Shown one piece after another: positions 47,069 to 56,819 of a DNA stretch of 64,000 nucleotides (positions are counted from its first letter, which is position 1; each line of letters starts with the position of its first letter). Source of the DNA: Karstenula rhodostoma CBS 690.94 (lineage: Eukaryota > Ascomycota > Dothideomycetes > Pleosporales > Didymosphaeriaceae); the NCBI GenBank assembly GCA_010093485.1, contig MU001510.1, forward strand, positions 389,709-453,708. Direction: 5' to 3'. The position numbers and the translations under genes were made by a program. The notes beneath the pieces are model-generated. The model saw only the letters and a program-made list of their open reading frames with translations. It searched no databases and was not told the origin of the DNA.

Positions 47069-47957
47069 ATGCCAAAAGGCATCATATGGGTGTCCTCGCG
47101 GCTCTCGTACCCGCCGCGGGACCAGACGCGTGCAGGTATCCCTGCGCTCACACCGGAGCGGTTCTGCGACTGGTACGAGAACACACATATCCAGGAGGTT
47201 ACTGCGCTGGGGGGCGTGCCGGGGGCGGTGCGGTGGGAAGCTGGTATGTGTGTACTTCTTCTTGTGGTTCAGAGAGGGACTAGGGGAAGAAGTTGGTCGA
47301 TAGCCTGGAGACGGGAGCAGTGTGCGGGAGAACCTTCACCTAAAGAACTGCCCCCGCAAAAAGCGGTGCCTGTGTTTCATAACGCAAACATGCAGCGAAG
47401 GAACAGTGCCGTTAACACACACCCCAGTCCACCCCCAGCCCACCTCCCACGCCTGGTCCGCCGCAGCCCCGTGGCTAACGGTGTATGAAATGCCCGACGT
47501 CGCGTACCGCAACACCCCCGAGTTCAAAGGCCTAGACGGCCAGTCTCCACCCAAAGACGCACTCCTCCATGAGATCTTCGAACAGGCTCGCTTCGACACG
47601 CGCTTCTACGAAGAACTCCCCTCCCCTTCTAACTCCTCGCCAAGCTCCGCGCTCGAAGAGCAGGCAAAACACCTCCTCTCCTGGGCGACCGACGCTCCCG
47701 ATGCCGCGAGCTCGTTTGCCGATATTGAGGGCGTGGGGAGGGTGAGGATGTTTAAGGTCATAGCAGGGACGACGTTGGAGCGGTTTGTAAGGCGGGATGA
47801 GCTGGGGGCGGGGGGTGTGAGGGGGGGGTTGGTGTTGGTGGAGTTTGGGGAGGGGGCGGTGGATGCGGTGAGGGAGTTAGTTCGGGGGAGGGATAAGGGG
47901 GAGGATGAGCTGGGGTGGTTTGTTAGGAAGAGGGTGTATGGAGAGCCGGAAGGGTGA
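47069..47957 (+). CDS. Small EthD/dimeric alpha-beta barrel-like protein
   Basis: Two exons (47069-47243, 47467-47957) encode 221 residues. The N-terminal part PKGIIWVSSRLSYP, LTPERFCDWYENTHIQEV and GVPGAVRWEA resembles EthD-type ferredoxin-like folds, which begin with a strand, an F-x-DWY-x-x-H-i-x-E helix and a GG...RYEA strand. Splicing with a 223-nt intron gives RWEAAPWLTVYEMPDVAYRNTPEFKG, a plausible continuation. A second half (GVGRVRMFKVIAGTTLERF, GGLVLVEFGEGAVDAV) could be a repeat of the fold. The intron is longer than its neighbours and could hide an extra exon. Some relatives act in degradation of aromatic or ether compounds, most are uncharacterised, so no function is assigned. 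Confidence 0.62.
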
Positions 47958-48244
47958 GGAAAGTGAAGAGGAGAATGAGATCGGTTGAGGTTCTGGGTGG
48001 TGGAGTTTCTGTTGATGCAGTAGTAAGCATCGATTTGGTAGGATTTGTATGTGTGGTTCTGGTATTGTTATTCTGGACATGGCAACAACATCCCCTTCTT
48101 TTTCTGCAACTTTCGGATTAGAAGCTCCAATGCGTGTGCCTCTAGCGCACTATAATCGCTCACGAAGCAATGCCAACCCCGCAATAAGCCCCCAGATTCA
48201 ACCCGTCTGTAGAAGCTGTCGTGGTTGAAACATGACTCAACCTC

Positions 48245-48889
48245 TCAGACACTGCTTGTCGGCTCAGGCTCCCACGTCGTTACCCAAGCGGCACCGAAGA
48301 TGAGCAGCCACATGACCAGCCACATGCCGCCTACACCGCCGCTGCTTCTCCAGAAGAAGGCACCAACGAAGATGGCGAAGTGGATGATCGCCATGCCGAG
48401 AAGGAAGACGTCGAAATGCCATCGACCCTGGCGGATGTTAACTCACGACATACACTCGAGTTGCAATTTCTGCGAGGTTGCAGAGATGCAGACACGGTCA
48501 CCAAAGTGGTGCAGCAAAAGAAGCAAGAAACTCACCACTCGCGCCCCCAAAACCCTCCGGTACCCCGTCGCCTCCCCAATCTTCGCTAAACACCAAGCAA
48601 TGAACAAAAACCCGAGCACGCCCAAGATAACCCCGACGATGAGCCAGCCAATTTGCAGCTTGATGGCCGACCACACGACGTCCCAAATGTTGATGGCTGT
48701 GCGCAACCCCAAGATCACAATCATGCAGACGCGACGAGCCAGCACCGTTTTATCGGACGTTGCGAGACTGAAGGACGACAAGCTGAAGCTCCAGCAGCTG
48801 CGCATTCCGGGGCAATTGCGGTCCTTCCATGTTGTCTCGCGGGGCGGGAGGTTCTCCGGGAACGTCGAAGTCTGTGGTTGGGGACCCAT
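48245..48889 (-). CDS. Small multi-pass membrane protein of unknown function
   Basis: Two exons (48536-48889, 48245-48427; 108-nt intron) encode 178 residues. The first 50 residues are hydrophilic and Pro/Ser-rich (GPQPQTSTFPENLPPRET). Hydrophobic helices follow: VCMIVILGLRTAINIWDVVW, IGWLIVGVILGVLGFLFIAW, FDVFLLGMAIIHFAIFVGAF and GMWLVMWLLIFGAAWVTTW. The join GARVGRWHFDVFLLGMA is phase 0 and opens no stop. The short Gly-rich loop between helices 3 and 4 and the conserved-looking GRWHFD suggest a structured fungal family, but I do not recognise it. It is divergent from the MDR gene. Confidence 0.7.
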
Positions 48890-49714
48890 TTCGCCGGTGC
48901 TGCTCAGGTGACTCGGTTCCGTTTGTTCCGCGCAAGATGGGATGTGTAGGGCGGCGCGCTCAGAATGCGGTGGCTTGATGTATGCTGGACGGACTTTAGG
49001 CAGCGAAGGCCAAGCTGCACGCCGTAAATGACAGAGTTGAATGTTTGAGAAGTGGTGCGACAAACATTCCTGAGGAATGCGGCCTATCAGCAATGAGGCG
49101 GGCGCTAGAACGGGTATAGTGTGGGCCCCATGTTCATTTCAGCGAGTCGTGCGAGGATCCTGCGTGCGGCTGTGTAGGTTCTCCGAAGGCACACTTCGTT
49201 GTGGTGCGGTTGTTGGCATTGCCCGATCATGGTGTTAATCATTTGTTCGGTGGATATCGTGCGATGTGATGGTGAGCGTTGCGAGGCTGACCGATGACTT
49301 ACAATGCCGTGTCCACTGCGGCTATGCCTCATTTGGGGGGTTTTGTTGAAGGGGGCCTGCTCACTAGGATGGACTAGTTGAATAGCAGGAAGGTATATGA
49401 CGCTGTTCGTGTGATGCGATACGTTTAAAGCTATGTAAGATCTTAATCCTAGCGCTGATTGGTGTCAATCCCATCTTCACATTGCTAATCTACTCACCCT
49501 GTGCCCCCACCACAGCAACACTCTCCACGCGCTGAATTAGTGCATCGGGACGCCGGGTGGAATATATAAAGCCAAGCTGTGCGGCCGATGCTTGCTTTTA
49601 AAACAAGCTTGTTGCAACGATCGATTACGTTGTCTAACGTGCTTCCCGCATATCATAAGTACCTAGGTATTGCCGGTACCACGCTCTAGGCCATCCCTCT
49701 CGATAAATCGCAAC
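48890..49714. other. Shared promoter of the membrane-protein and MDR genes
   Basis: About 825 bp between divergent start codons, with a TATA box for the MDR gene at 49563-49570. No gene is supportable inside. Confidence 0.55.
49563..49570 (+). promoter_or_regulatory. TATA box of the MDR reductase gene
   Basis: TATATAAA about 145 bp upstream of the ATG at 49715; canonical sequence and position. Confidence 0.45.
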
Positions 49715-50914
49715 ATGTCTGAAAACAAAGCTGCTTTCTTACTGGAGCCTAAAGGACGTTTCGAAGTACGAGATGCGCCTATAGAGCTACCTGGTCCGGG
49801 GGAGGTCCTAATCAAGGTACGTCCTAGTCTGCTCGAGACAGGCCCTTAGTACGTTCTCCACAGACTGATTGACGGCATAGGTTCATGCCGTGGGTCTACA
49901 ACCTGCAGATGAGAAGGTGGCCAAGCTATCAGTCATTCCAATGGAATACCCCGCGGTGCTAGGTGGGCCCGTTGGCGGGGTTGTTCAAGCTCTTGGACAA
50001 GGCGTCACCAAGGTAGCAGTTGGCGACCGGATCAGCTGCGGTACCCTAGTATTCAAGCAACACAAACCCAAGTATGGAGGAACGCAGAGATACACGCTAG
50101 TGTCAGAGCACGAGATTATCGAGGTATGTATTTCTCAAAGTGGCTTGAGCATGCTTCCTAATTGAAGGAGATATTGGCTTTATTGTGTCGCAATTGCTGA
50201 CAAGTGCCTCAGATTGGAGACACCGACTTCAAAACAGTCGTCACACTTGGCTCTTACACCCCTCCAAGTTGCCTATTCGCCTCAAACGGCCTCAAGATGC
50301 ACTACCCGTCGATACCAGCCAAACCCCTCCCGGCAGAGGAACAAGGAAAAAAGATTCTCATCTGGGGAGGATCGTCTGCAATGGGTTCACTTTCCATCTC
50401 ATATGCGAAACAAGCTGGCTACACGGTTATTAGCACGAGCTCACCACACAACTTCGACCTTTTGAAGTCTCTCGGGGCTGACCATATCTTTGACCACAGC
50501 GAGCCCGCGACTGTGGAGAAGATCCGCGATCTTTTCCCCATAGATTACTGGTTTGATACCATCTCTTTGAAACCAAGCGTAAACACGATATTGAAGATCC
50601 TGGCCCCAGCAGGCAAGCCGGTCACTAAGGCGTATATCCACATGCTGCTACCACTTGTCATGGCTGGAAATCCGATCTTGCCGGAAAACATCACAGTAGG
50701 GATGCACCGTTTTAACACCCTCGCACCTGAAAACGCAGACTGGGCGAAGTATTTTTTGTCTCGCGGAGGTTTCATGGAGAAGGGGATCAAGAGTGGAGCG
50801 ATCAAGGGTGTGCCACCACATTTGCTGGGCGGCCTGGAAAATGTTTCTGATGGTATCGAAGAATTGCACAAAGGCGTGAGCGGAGAGAAGATAGTTATTG
50901 ATCCTTGGGCCTGA
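49715..50914 (+). CDS. Zinc-free medium-chain dehydrogenase/reductase (enoyl reductase/quinone oxidoreductase-like)
   Basis: Three exons (49715-49816, 49881-50123, 50213-50914) encode 348 residues, the usual MDR length. The GroES-like half opens with AAFLLEPKGRFEVRDAPIEL, PGPGEVLIKVHAVGLQPADEK and YPAVLGGPVGGVVQALGQGV. The cysteine that binds catalytic zinc in alcohol dehydrogenases is absent (GLQPADEKV instead of GICGSD). The nucleotide-binding half has KILIWGGSSAMGSLSISYAK and AGYTVISTSSPHNFDLLKSL, then GADHIFDHSEP. This pattern is seen in fungal trans-enoyl reductase (LovC-like) and quinone oxidoreductase proteins, which reduce alkenes with NADPH. No polyketide synthase is nearby, so a stand-alone detoxifying or catabolic reductase is more likely than a biosynthetic partner. 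Confidence 0.87.
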
Positions 50915-51213
50915 AGGATGGAGACGTTCTCCTAACTCAACGTATCGCATTAAGTTTCTAAACCAGCTTGCAAAGCGACATATCGACTCTGAACATCTCC
51001 CTATGTCGAAAACCTGCAATTTTCCCGGGACAAAGGGCTCGAATGTATTCGATAACAATAAAAGCGGTCCTTTCCGTCGATTGGCTGATGCCTGGAGGCC
51101 GCCCATTTCGAGCTAGGCACGCCCAGTGACCAGGCTACCATGAGGCAACTCTACTTAAACGTTCCCTTGCCATACCTCTATGACCCTTACATCTACCACT
51201 TTCCGCTCACCAA

Positions 51214-52725
51214 ATGGCGGGTCCAGGCCTTACTCTCACCGTGAAACGCCACACGACAGATCTCCAGCGCGGATATCTCCTGGATACAGACTGCGACAAC
51301 AGCGATGGCGCAAACTTCTGCTCATGCCAACGCGACTTGGTGGTTCCCAAGCCATGCGTATTCTATGGCCGCAACCTTGAGCCCCTCGCATTCTCGATAG
51401 CCAAGGACCGCATCTATTCGCAAGCCCAATGCACTCTACTCACTGGACTGCCAATCGAAGTCCGTGAGATGATCTGGGAACATGCGCTCACAGATTCTAC
51501 CTCTGTACCCGCCCGCGGAACCTTCATGTGGCGTTCGTCTAAATCGAACGGGAAGCCAAAACTACCGGTTTCGAACATAGCATTCGGGCTAGTCGAGAGC
51601 TGTAAGGCCATCTATCTAGAAACGTACCGCCTTCCATTGCAGCTGAATTACTACACTGTCTATGATTTTCAAGGGCCTTTCCGACCAGACTTGAAAATTT
51701 TGGCCCCCTGGCAAGCGGCACTCATCCAGCGTCTGGATATCAGCCTCCAGCAAATAGCCCTGGAGGGTGGCGAGTTGCGAAACTGGCTGAGAGAATGGCA
51801 CCCCAAGGATCGACACGCAGGCGCGTACATAGAACCGCGATTCTTATATTCACGGGACAAGAGGCCGGGAATGGGACATCGCAGAGATCCATTCCCTTTC
51901 CCCATTTTGTGTGCTGCTAAGATTGGGAAGAAAGAACCCCGGGATGGTGATGAACTTACACTAGAAATCACAGAGGATCTCCTTGACACTGAATACAACG
52001 TTTTCTACGAACGTGGAACATTCGCGACGCACTTCAAGGCGCGTGCGATGGTGGCTCGTCCTCTGACACATTTGACCCTCCGCTTGACCCACGAGGATTG
52101 GTGGAATTGGAGTGTCGATCCAACCAGGCCTTTTAGCTTTCAAGGACAGCTCTATCTTGAACCAGCAATAGGCAGTTCTCCCAATTCCCTAGGTCTTCCG
52201 AAGGGTGTAGATTACATGGAACTGCTTGCTGCAAAGCGGCGCGCGGGCGAGGACGTAGGGGAACATGGTGGCTGGGGCGCAATCGTAGGGCGACTTCCGG
52301 ATCTAAAAGAGCTAAAGCTTGTGCTTGAGACATTCGATGCGAAGGCAGACCGGCTTGAGAAAATAGTTGAGTGTGCGAAGACGTGGCGCTTCCCCATTGA
52401 GGACTCGTCGTTTGAGCTAGTCTGGGACGGCGAAGTTGAAGATGCAAGCTGGGGTATAGAACCTGGAGAGCTCGACAGGAACTACAACAAGCCAATGATC
52501 ATCCAAGAAGAAGAAGATGATGATGATGAGGATAGGTTTACCGACGACGAACGAGACTCCGAGGACGCATACGACTCATCGGACGACGAAAGCTCCAGTG
52601 AGGATGATGAGGCAACGTATGCTCCTCCACTACCTCCGCCGCCGAGCTGGAACAGGCTTGTTACCCGGTTTGAGGCAAGGGTTGTGCGATTCGCGCGAAG
52701 AAAAAGAGAACAGGCCGCTTCATGA
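51214..52725 (+). CDS. DUF7730/F-box-like fungal protein with acidic C-terminus
   Basis: A single exon encodes 503 residues. From about residue 73 the protein shows CTLLTGLPIEVREMIWEHAL, followed by VESCKAIYLETYRLPLQLN and YTVYDFQGPFRPDL, a module common in large fungal families of unknown function (DUF7730-like, distantly F-box-like LPxEVRxxIW). The middle has HLTLRLTHEDWWNW and LPDLKELKLVLETFDA, as in leucine-rich or F-box-associated regions. The last 80 residues hold a run of Glu/Asp (EEEDDDDEDRF, SSDDESSSEDDE), a short proline stretch and a basic end. If F-box-like, it could recruit targets to an SCF ubiquitin ligase, but the N-terminal half lacks a clear Skp1-binding consensus, so that is speculative. 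A MITE begins 18 bp after its stop. Confidence 0.72.
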   Translation: MAGPGLTLTVKRHTTDLQRGYLLDTDCDNSDGANFCSCQRDLVVPKPCVFYGRNLEPLAFSIAKDRIYSQAQCTLLTGLPIEVREMIWEHALTDSTSVPARGTFMWRSSKSNGKPKLPVSNIAFGLVESCKAIYLETYRLPLQLNYYTVYDFQGPFRPDLKILAPWQAALIQRLDISLQQIALEGGELRNWLREWHPKDRHAGAYIEPRFLYSRDKRPGMGHRRDPFPFPILCAAKIGKKEPRDGDELTLEITEDLLDTEYNVFYERGTFATHFKARAMVARPLTHLTLRLTHEDWWNWSVDPTRPFSFQGQLYLEPAIGSSPNSLGLPKGVDYMELLAAKRRAGEDVGEHGGWGAIVGRLPDLKELKLVLETFDAKADRLEKIVECAKTWRFPIEDSSFELVWDGEVEDASWGIEPGELDRNYNKPMIIQEEEDDDDEDRFTDDERDSEDAYDSSDDESSSEDDEATYAPPLPPPPSWNRLVTRFEARVVRFARRKREQAAS

Positions 52726-52742
52726 TCTCCCATTACTTTATA

Positions 52743-53035
52743 CTGCAGGCGAAATCGTCCGGCGGTGCGCCTCTGTGCGCAGGCGTCTATGTACCTATAA
52801 TACAACTTTCTCTTTTCTCTTTTCTCTTTTCTCTTTTCTCTTTTCTCTTTTCTCTTTTCTCTTTTCTTAGTAAAAGTAAGTAACCTTAGGAACTTTACTC
52901 TCTTTAATCTCAAAGCTACTTTATTGGAAGTTTGACTCACTCTTATATAGAAGCAGGCCTTTTTACCTCTAAGCAATCTAACGCATAAATGATCTACGCG
53001 CACAGAGGTGCATCGCCGGACGATTTCGCCTGCAG
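52743..53035. mobile_element. 293-bp MITE with 38-bp terminal inverted repeats
   Basis: The ends 52743-52780 and 52998-53035 are inverted copies starting CTGCAGGCGAAATCGTCCGG, with two mismatches in 38 bp, both G/A transitions. The interior is AT-rich and has no open frame but holds a 7-bp microsatellite. I could not find a clear target-site duplication, so the outer limits may be off by a few bases and the superfamily is open. Its termini differ from those of the two larger elements. It lies between the DUF7730-like gene and the rvt-like gene, about 370 bp before the latter's first ATG. Confidence 0.82.
52807..52867. repeat. TTTTCTC microsatellite, about 8.5 copies, inside the MITE
   Basis: A 7-bp unit TTTTCTC is repeated head to tail over 61 bp without interruption. 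It accounts for the Lys/Arg-rich shadow frame on the opposite strand. Confidence 0.92.
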
Positions 53036-53401
53036 CATGTGGGCCCAAATTAGAAGGAGTCGTTGGTTAGCAATTAATGTCGATGGATCCACCTGTACAT
53101 TGAGTAATGCATTTCTCAGAAACTATCAAATTGAGTTCCAAGCCTATCTCGACTCTAAAAGGCAAGGCATCCAACCTGAATAGGTTAGCCCAACATCATA
53201 GGCAACAACAACTGCGGCCATCGAATCTTGTCTAACGCCCTTCCGCCCTTCCGCCCTGCGTCAATTACGTTCGAGAGCGGTGCAGGCTGCTGTATGACAT
53301 AGGGCGCTTTGTCACGTGCTTTCCTGCGGCCTACCAGCACACACGTGAGAGCTGCTGCCTCAACGTTGCTCACCGTACTTAAACGCGAGTCGATTGTGCA
53401 C
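53036..53401. other. Upstream region of the rvt-like gene
   Basis: 366 bp between the MITE and the first in-frame ATG. The gene's frame is open back to about 53309 but without ATG. No clear TATA box. Confidence 0.5.
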
Positions 53402-56278
53402 ATGGCGAGTCTCATCAAGAATCAAACTTTCAAACCATCCAGCACGACCTTTCATTATCCTATCCTAATGTATTCACGTGGAAGAGGTCGAGGTCGAGGT
53501 CGAGGTCGAGGCGGCTTCTCCCACCCAACAACAAGAAACACACCTTCGCGAGGCTTTCATCAATCATCAAACACCAACATAGCAACCCCTACGCTTTCGA
53601 CTCTCCATCATGTCACCGAGCGCAAATTGGGCAAGCTCTCGGATCACCGCGAAAAGTTTGAAGCCGATAAAAAATCTATACTCGCGAAGGTCGCATTCGC
53701 GCCGAACCATCACAGCAAAGTAGAAGCCTTGCTAGACGGCTTCGAGCAGCATGGTATAACGGCGAAACATCCCGAGCTTTCAATCGCAAACCTGAAACGC
53801 TTCATTCACCAAGCCAAACATGACCCTTCTGTTTCGGCAACGCTCCTATCGGATTGGCAATCGAAGCTAGAACACGAACTGGACGTGACAAGTGTGAAGT
53901 ACGAATACGCAGCCTTGTTTGGAAAGCTCGTCATCGAATGGATCAACCACCCCAACCCCGCAGGCTCCGCATCAGGTGGCAACGCGATAAGCAGCGACTC
54001 GGACACGGACGTAAGCGAAAGCTTTGACACGGTTGGCCGCAAGGAGATGCACGAGCAGCGCAAAGAGTGGGAGAGTTATGCATTCACAGAGCGCAAGGTG
54101 GATCAGGACAAAATTGAGGAGTACCTCAACGAGATATTCGGGAGCACATTGCAAGCAAAGAAGGTCACTAAAACGCCTCTTCAAAACTTACGCGATTCCA
54201 TGAAGCATGTTATGGATTTCAAGTCGGAATTGCAGCCTGTGAGGAAGAAAAACACACTCTATGATAACGATACATGGGAGTCTTCCGCCCTTGCCAAACG
54301 GTTCGATGTCGATACACTTAAGTCGTGTATCAAAGGCGTTTTTCGATCGGATTTGCTCGCAGGAACCAAACGCGAAGCACTTATGGACCTCAACGATCAG
54401 CCGGCAGTATTGAAGGAGCTAGTTGATGTGCTGAACATGGACCTGGAGGGGCTCGATAAGTGGGAATGGGATCCCTCACCTGTCCCTCTGAACATGCGAC
54501 GTCAACTCAACGGCAAGTACCGCGTCTACATGGACGAGGAAACTCATCAGGCCATCTTACTTCACTTCGTTGGCCAGACATGGGCAGTCGCGCTGAAGCA
54601 GGCATTCACTGCGTTCTATCACTCTGGAGCCTGGCTACAGTCGCCATACCGCTCGATGAGCAAGAAAGCGCGACAACGCTGGGAGTACTTCGTCCCTGGA
54701 CGCATCGAAAGCCAGAACGTCCGCAATTGCAGACGTGAGAGATACCAAGCGGACTACTTCATGACACAGTTGCCGAGTAACGAGTTTGAAGACCAGCGTG
54801 ACTACAACGCTGAGGACCAGGACGAGAACCAATCTGGATCACGCGGTTCGCCACTCGCGACGAAGCAGTCCATGCTGCGTCTCGTGACCGCTGAGCTCCT
54901 GCTCAACACGAAGGTGTACGGCGAATTTTTGGTTCTACAGTCTGACTTCAAATGGTTCGGGCCATCGCTGCCTCACGATACGATCTTTGCCGTGCTAAAG
55001 TTCTTCGGCGTTCCCGACAAGTGGCTTCGCTTCTTCAAGAAGTTCCTCGAAGCGCCAGTTGCCTTTGCGCAGGATGGTCCCGATGCAGAAGCGCAGGTAC
55101 GGAAATGCGGCATACCCATGTCGAACATCCTGAGCGATGCGCTCAGCGAAACAGTCCTCTTCTGCCTTGACTTCGCCGTCAACAAGCGCACACAAGGAGC
55201 GAATATCCATCGCTTCCACGATGACTTGTGGTTCTGGGGCCAGGAGTCTACCTGCATCCAGGCCTGGAACGCGATGCAGGAGTTTTCGAGAGTCATGGGC
55301 CTACAGCTCAACGAGGACAAGACTGGTGCGGCTCTTATTGTCGCAGACAAAGCCACACCTCGATCTCTGCCGGCTGCTCTGCCAAAAGGCCCCATCAAGT
55401 GGGGTTTCCTGAACCTTGATGCCTCGTCTGGCCGATGGGTCATTGACCGCGCGCAGGTTGATGAGCACATTGAAGAGCTGCGACGCCAGCTGGGAGCTTG
55501 CCAGAGCATCATGGCGTGGGTACAGGCCTGGAATAGCTACGTCAGCCGCTTCTTCTCGACTCATTTCGGACAGCCGGCGAATTGCTTCGGGCGCCAGCAT
55601 AACGACATGATCATCGAGACGTACGAACACATCCAGCGCAGTCTCTTTAAGGATGCAGGAACAGTGAATGTGACAGACTATCTGCGCGGCATGCTCAAAG
55701 AGCGCTTCGGCACTGATGAGTCAGTCCCCGACGGCTTCTTCTACTTTCCTCATGAGCTGGGTGGTCTGGGTCTGCGAAACCCGCTCATCAACGCCTTCGC
55801 AACATACAGAAGATCGTTCCGCGATTCGGGGGAGCGCATCGATCGTGCTTTCGAGCTGGAGAAGGACGCCTATGATAGGCTCAAGGAAAGCTGGGACTCC
55901 GGAGAGAACCGACCGAAGCACACAAAGTACTCGCCTTTACCGAAGGAGGGAAGTGGAACGGATACGGAGGCCGACGAACCGTTCTTGAGTTTCGAAGAGT
56001 ACACACGGTATAGGGAAGAGACGTCTGTGCACCTCCGGAACGCGTACGATAATATTCAGGAGTGTCCGCCGGAGGAGCACATGGAGACTTTGCCGGCGAT
56101 ACTGACAACGCTGCGCGAGCGGTCGCTTGACGCGTCGCCGTACTGGCTGTGGATATACAATCTGTACGTTGGGGATATGAATAAGCGGTTTGGTGGCCTG
56201 CAGCTCGGTGAGCGAGATCTGTTGCCTGTTGGTTTGGTGGACGTATTGAAGAGCGAAAGGGTACGCTGGGAGGGCTAA
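53402..56278 (+). CDS. Reverse-transcriptase-related cellular gene (rvt-like)
   Basis: One intronless exon encodes 958 residues from ATG 53402, or 936 from ATG 53468, where an Arg-Gly repeat (MYSRGRGRGRGRGRGG) begins. The first ~400 residues are helical and match no transposon domain. RT palm motifs follow: motif A FLVLQSDFKWFGPSLPHDTI (Asp coded at 54944), motif B CGIPMSNILSDALSETVLF, motif C RFHDDLWFWG (Asp pair at 55220-55225) and motif D LQLNEDKTGAAL. Both catalytic Asp sites are kept. There is no integrase, RNase H, endonuclease or gag, no long terminal repeat and no poly(A) end. This fits the rvt class of single-copy RT-related genes described in fungi and other eukaryotes (Gladyshev and Arkhipova). 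Intact frame and normal GC, next to RIP-ruined transposons, argue for a host gene. Confidence 0.82.
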   Translation: MASLIKNQTFKPSSTTFHYPILMYSRGRGRGRGRGRGGFSHPTTRNTPSRGFHQSSNTNIATPTLSTLHHVTERKLGKLSDHREKFEADKKSILAKVAFAPNHHSKVEALLDGFEQHGITAKHPELSIANLKRFIHQAKHDPSVSATLLSDWQSKLEHELDVTSVKYEYAALFGKLVIEWINHPNPAGSASGGNAISSDSDTDVSESFDTVGRKEMHEQRKEWESYAFTERKVDQDKIEEYLNEIFGSTLQAKKVTKTPLQNLRDSMKHVMDFKSELQPVRKKNTLYDNDTWESSALAKRFDVDTLKSCIKGVFRSDLLAGTKREALMDLNDQPAVLKELVDVLNMDLEGLDKWEWDPSPVPLNMRRQLNGKYRVYMDEETHQAILLHFVGQTWAVALKQAFTAFYHSGAWLQSPYRSMSKKARQRWEYFVPGRIESQNVRNCRRERYQADYFMTQLPSNEFEDQRDYNAEDQDENQSGSRGSPLATKQSMLRLVTAELLLNTKVYGEFLVLQSDFKWFGPSLPHDTIFAVLKFFGVPDKWLRFFKKFLEAPVAFAQDGPDAEAQVRKCGIPMSNILSDALSETVLFCLDFAVNKRTQGANIHRFHDDLWFWGQESTCIQAWNAMQEFSRVMGLQLNEDKTGAALIVADKATPRSLPAALPKGPIKWGFLNLDASSGRWVIDRAQVDEHIEELRRQLGACQSIMAWVQAWNSYVSRFFSTHFGQPANCFGRQHNDMIIETYEHIQRSLFKDAGTVNVTDYLRGMLKERFGTDESVPDGFFYFPHELGGLGLRNPLINAFATYRRSFRDSGERIDRAFELEKDAYDRLKESWDSGENRPKHTKYSPLPKEGSGTDTEADEPFLSFEEYTRYREETSVHLRNAYDNIQECPPEEHMETLPAILTTLRERSLDASPYWLWIYNLYVGDMNKRFGGLQLGERDLLPVGLVDVLKSERVRWEG

Positions 56279-56819
56279 GGCGAAGCTCGACGGGTTGAGT
56301 CATTGTTGTGTAGAAAGATACCCCACTCAGATCTTTTAGTGTAAGTTCTATAAGAAAATCCACTCTCATGATAGCATGGTTTCCATTGCGTGAGTCCAAA
56401 GTTCACCTACCGATACAAATAGCTTGACCGGTCGAAGTATTGATTTTGAATTCAAGATTCCATGAGTGATGGTGTTGAAAATCGTGGAAACATCTCGCTT
56501 GCGTTACCTCTCTGAGGTGAATCGTTGTTTACCGTAGATAATGGAGTTGCAGGTGCGCAGCTCTTAGTAAAACAAAACTAGTAAAAGCAACAAGGGGGTA
56601 CGGCCTGCATTGTGGTGTTCATCGGTATCCAATCTCCAATCGAGCATGTACCGCGTACTTAAGTCTTCCCTGAGAGGCATTTGAGCATTTGCACACACAA
56701 CTCTTTCTGTTGAGTAGATATACTCTAATGAAATGTCACAAGCTAATGCAGATGCCTCGTCACACAGCTATTGACATGTGTTCAGTCCTATATACAGACC
56801 TCACTTCTTCGCCATCGCC
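56279..56819. other. Intergenic between convergent rvt-like and acyl-CoA synthetase genes
   Basis: About 540 bp, the 3' regions of two convergent genes. Nothing supportable inside. Confidence 0.6.

Noticed and set aside
36490..48889. A biosynthetic gene cluster around the oxidoreductases and membrane proteins
   Set aside because: There is no polyketide synthase, peptide synthetase, terpene cyclase or cluster regulator; neighbours are housekeeping signalling and transport genes.
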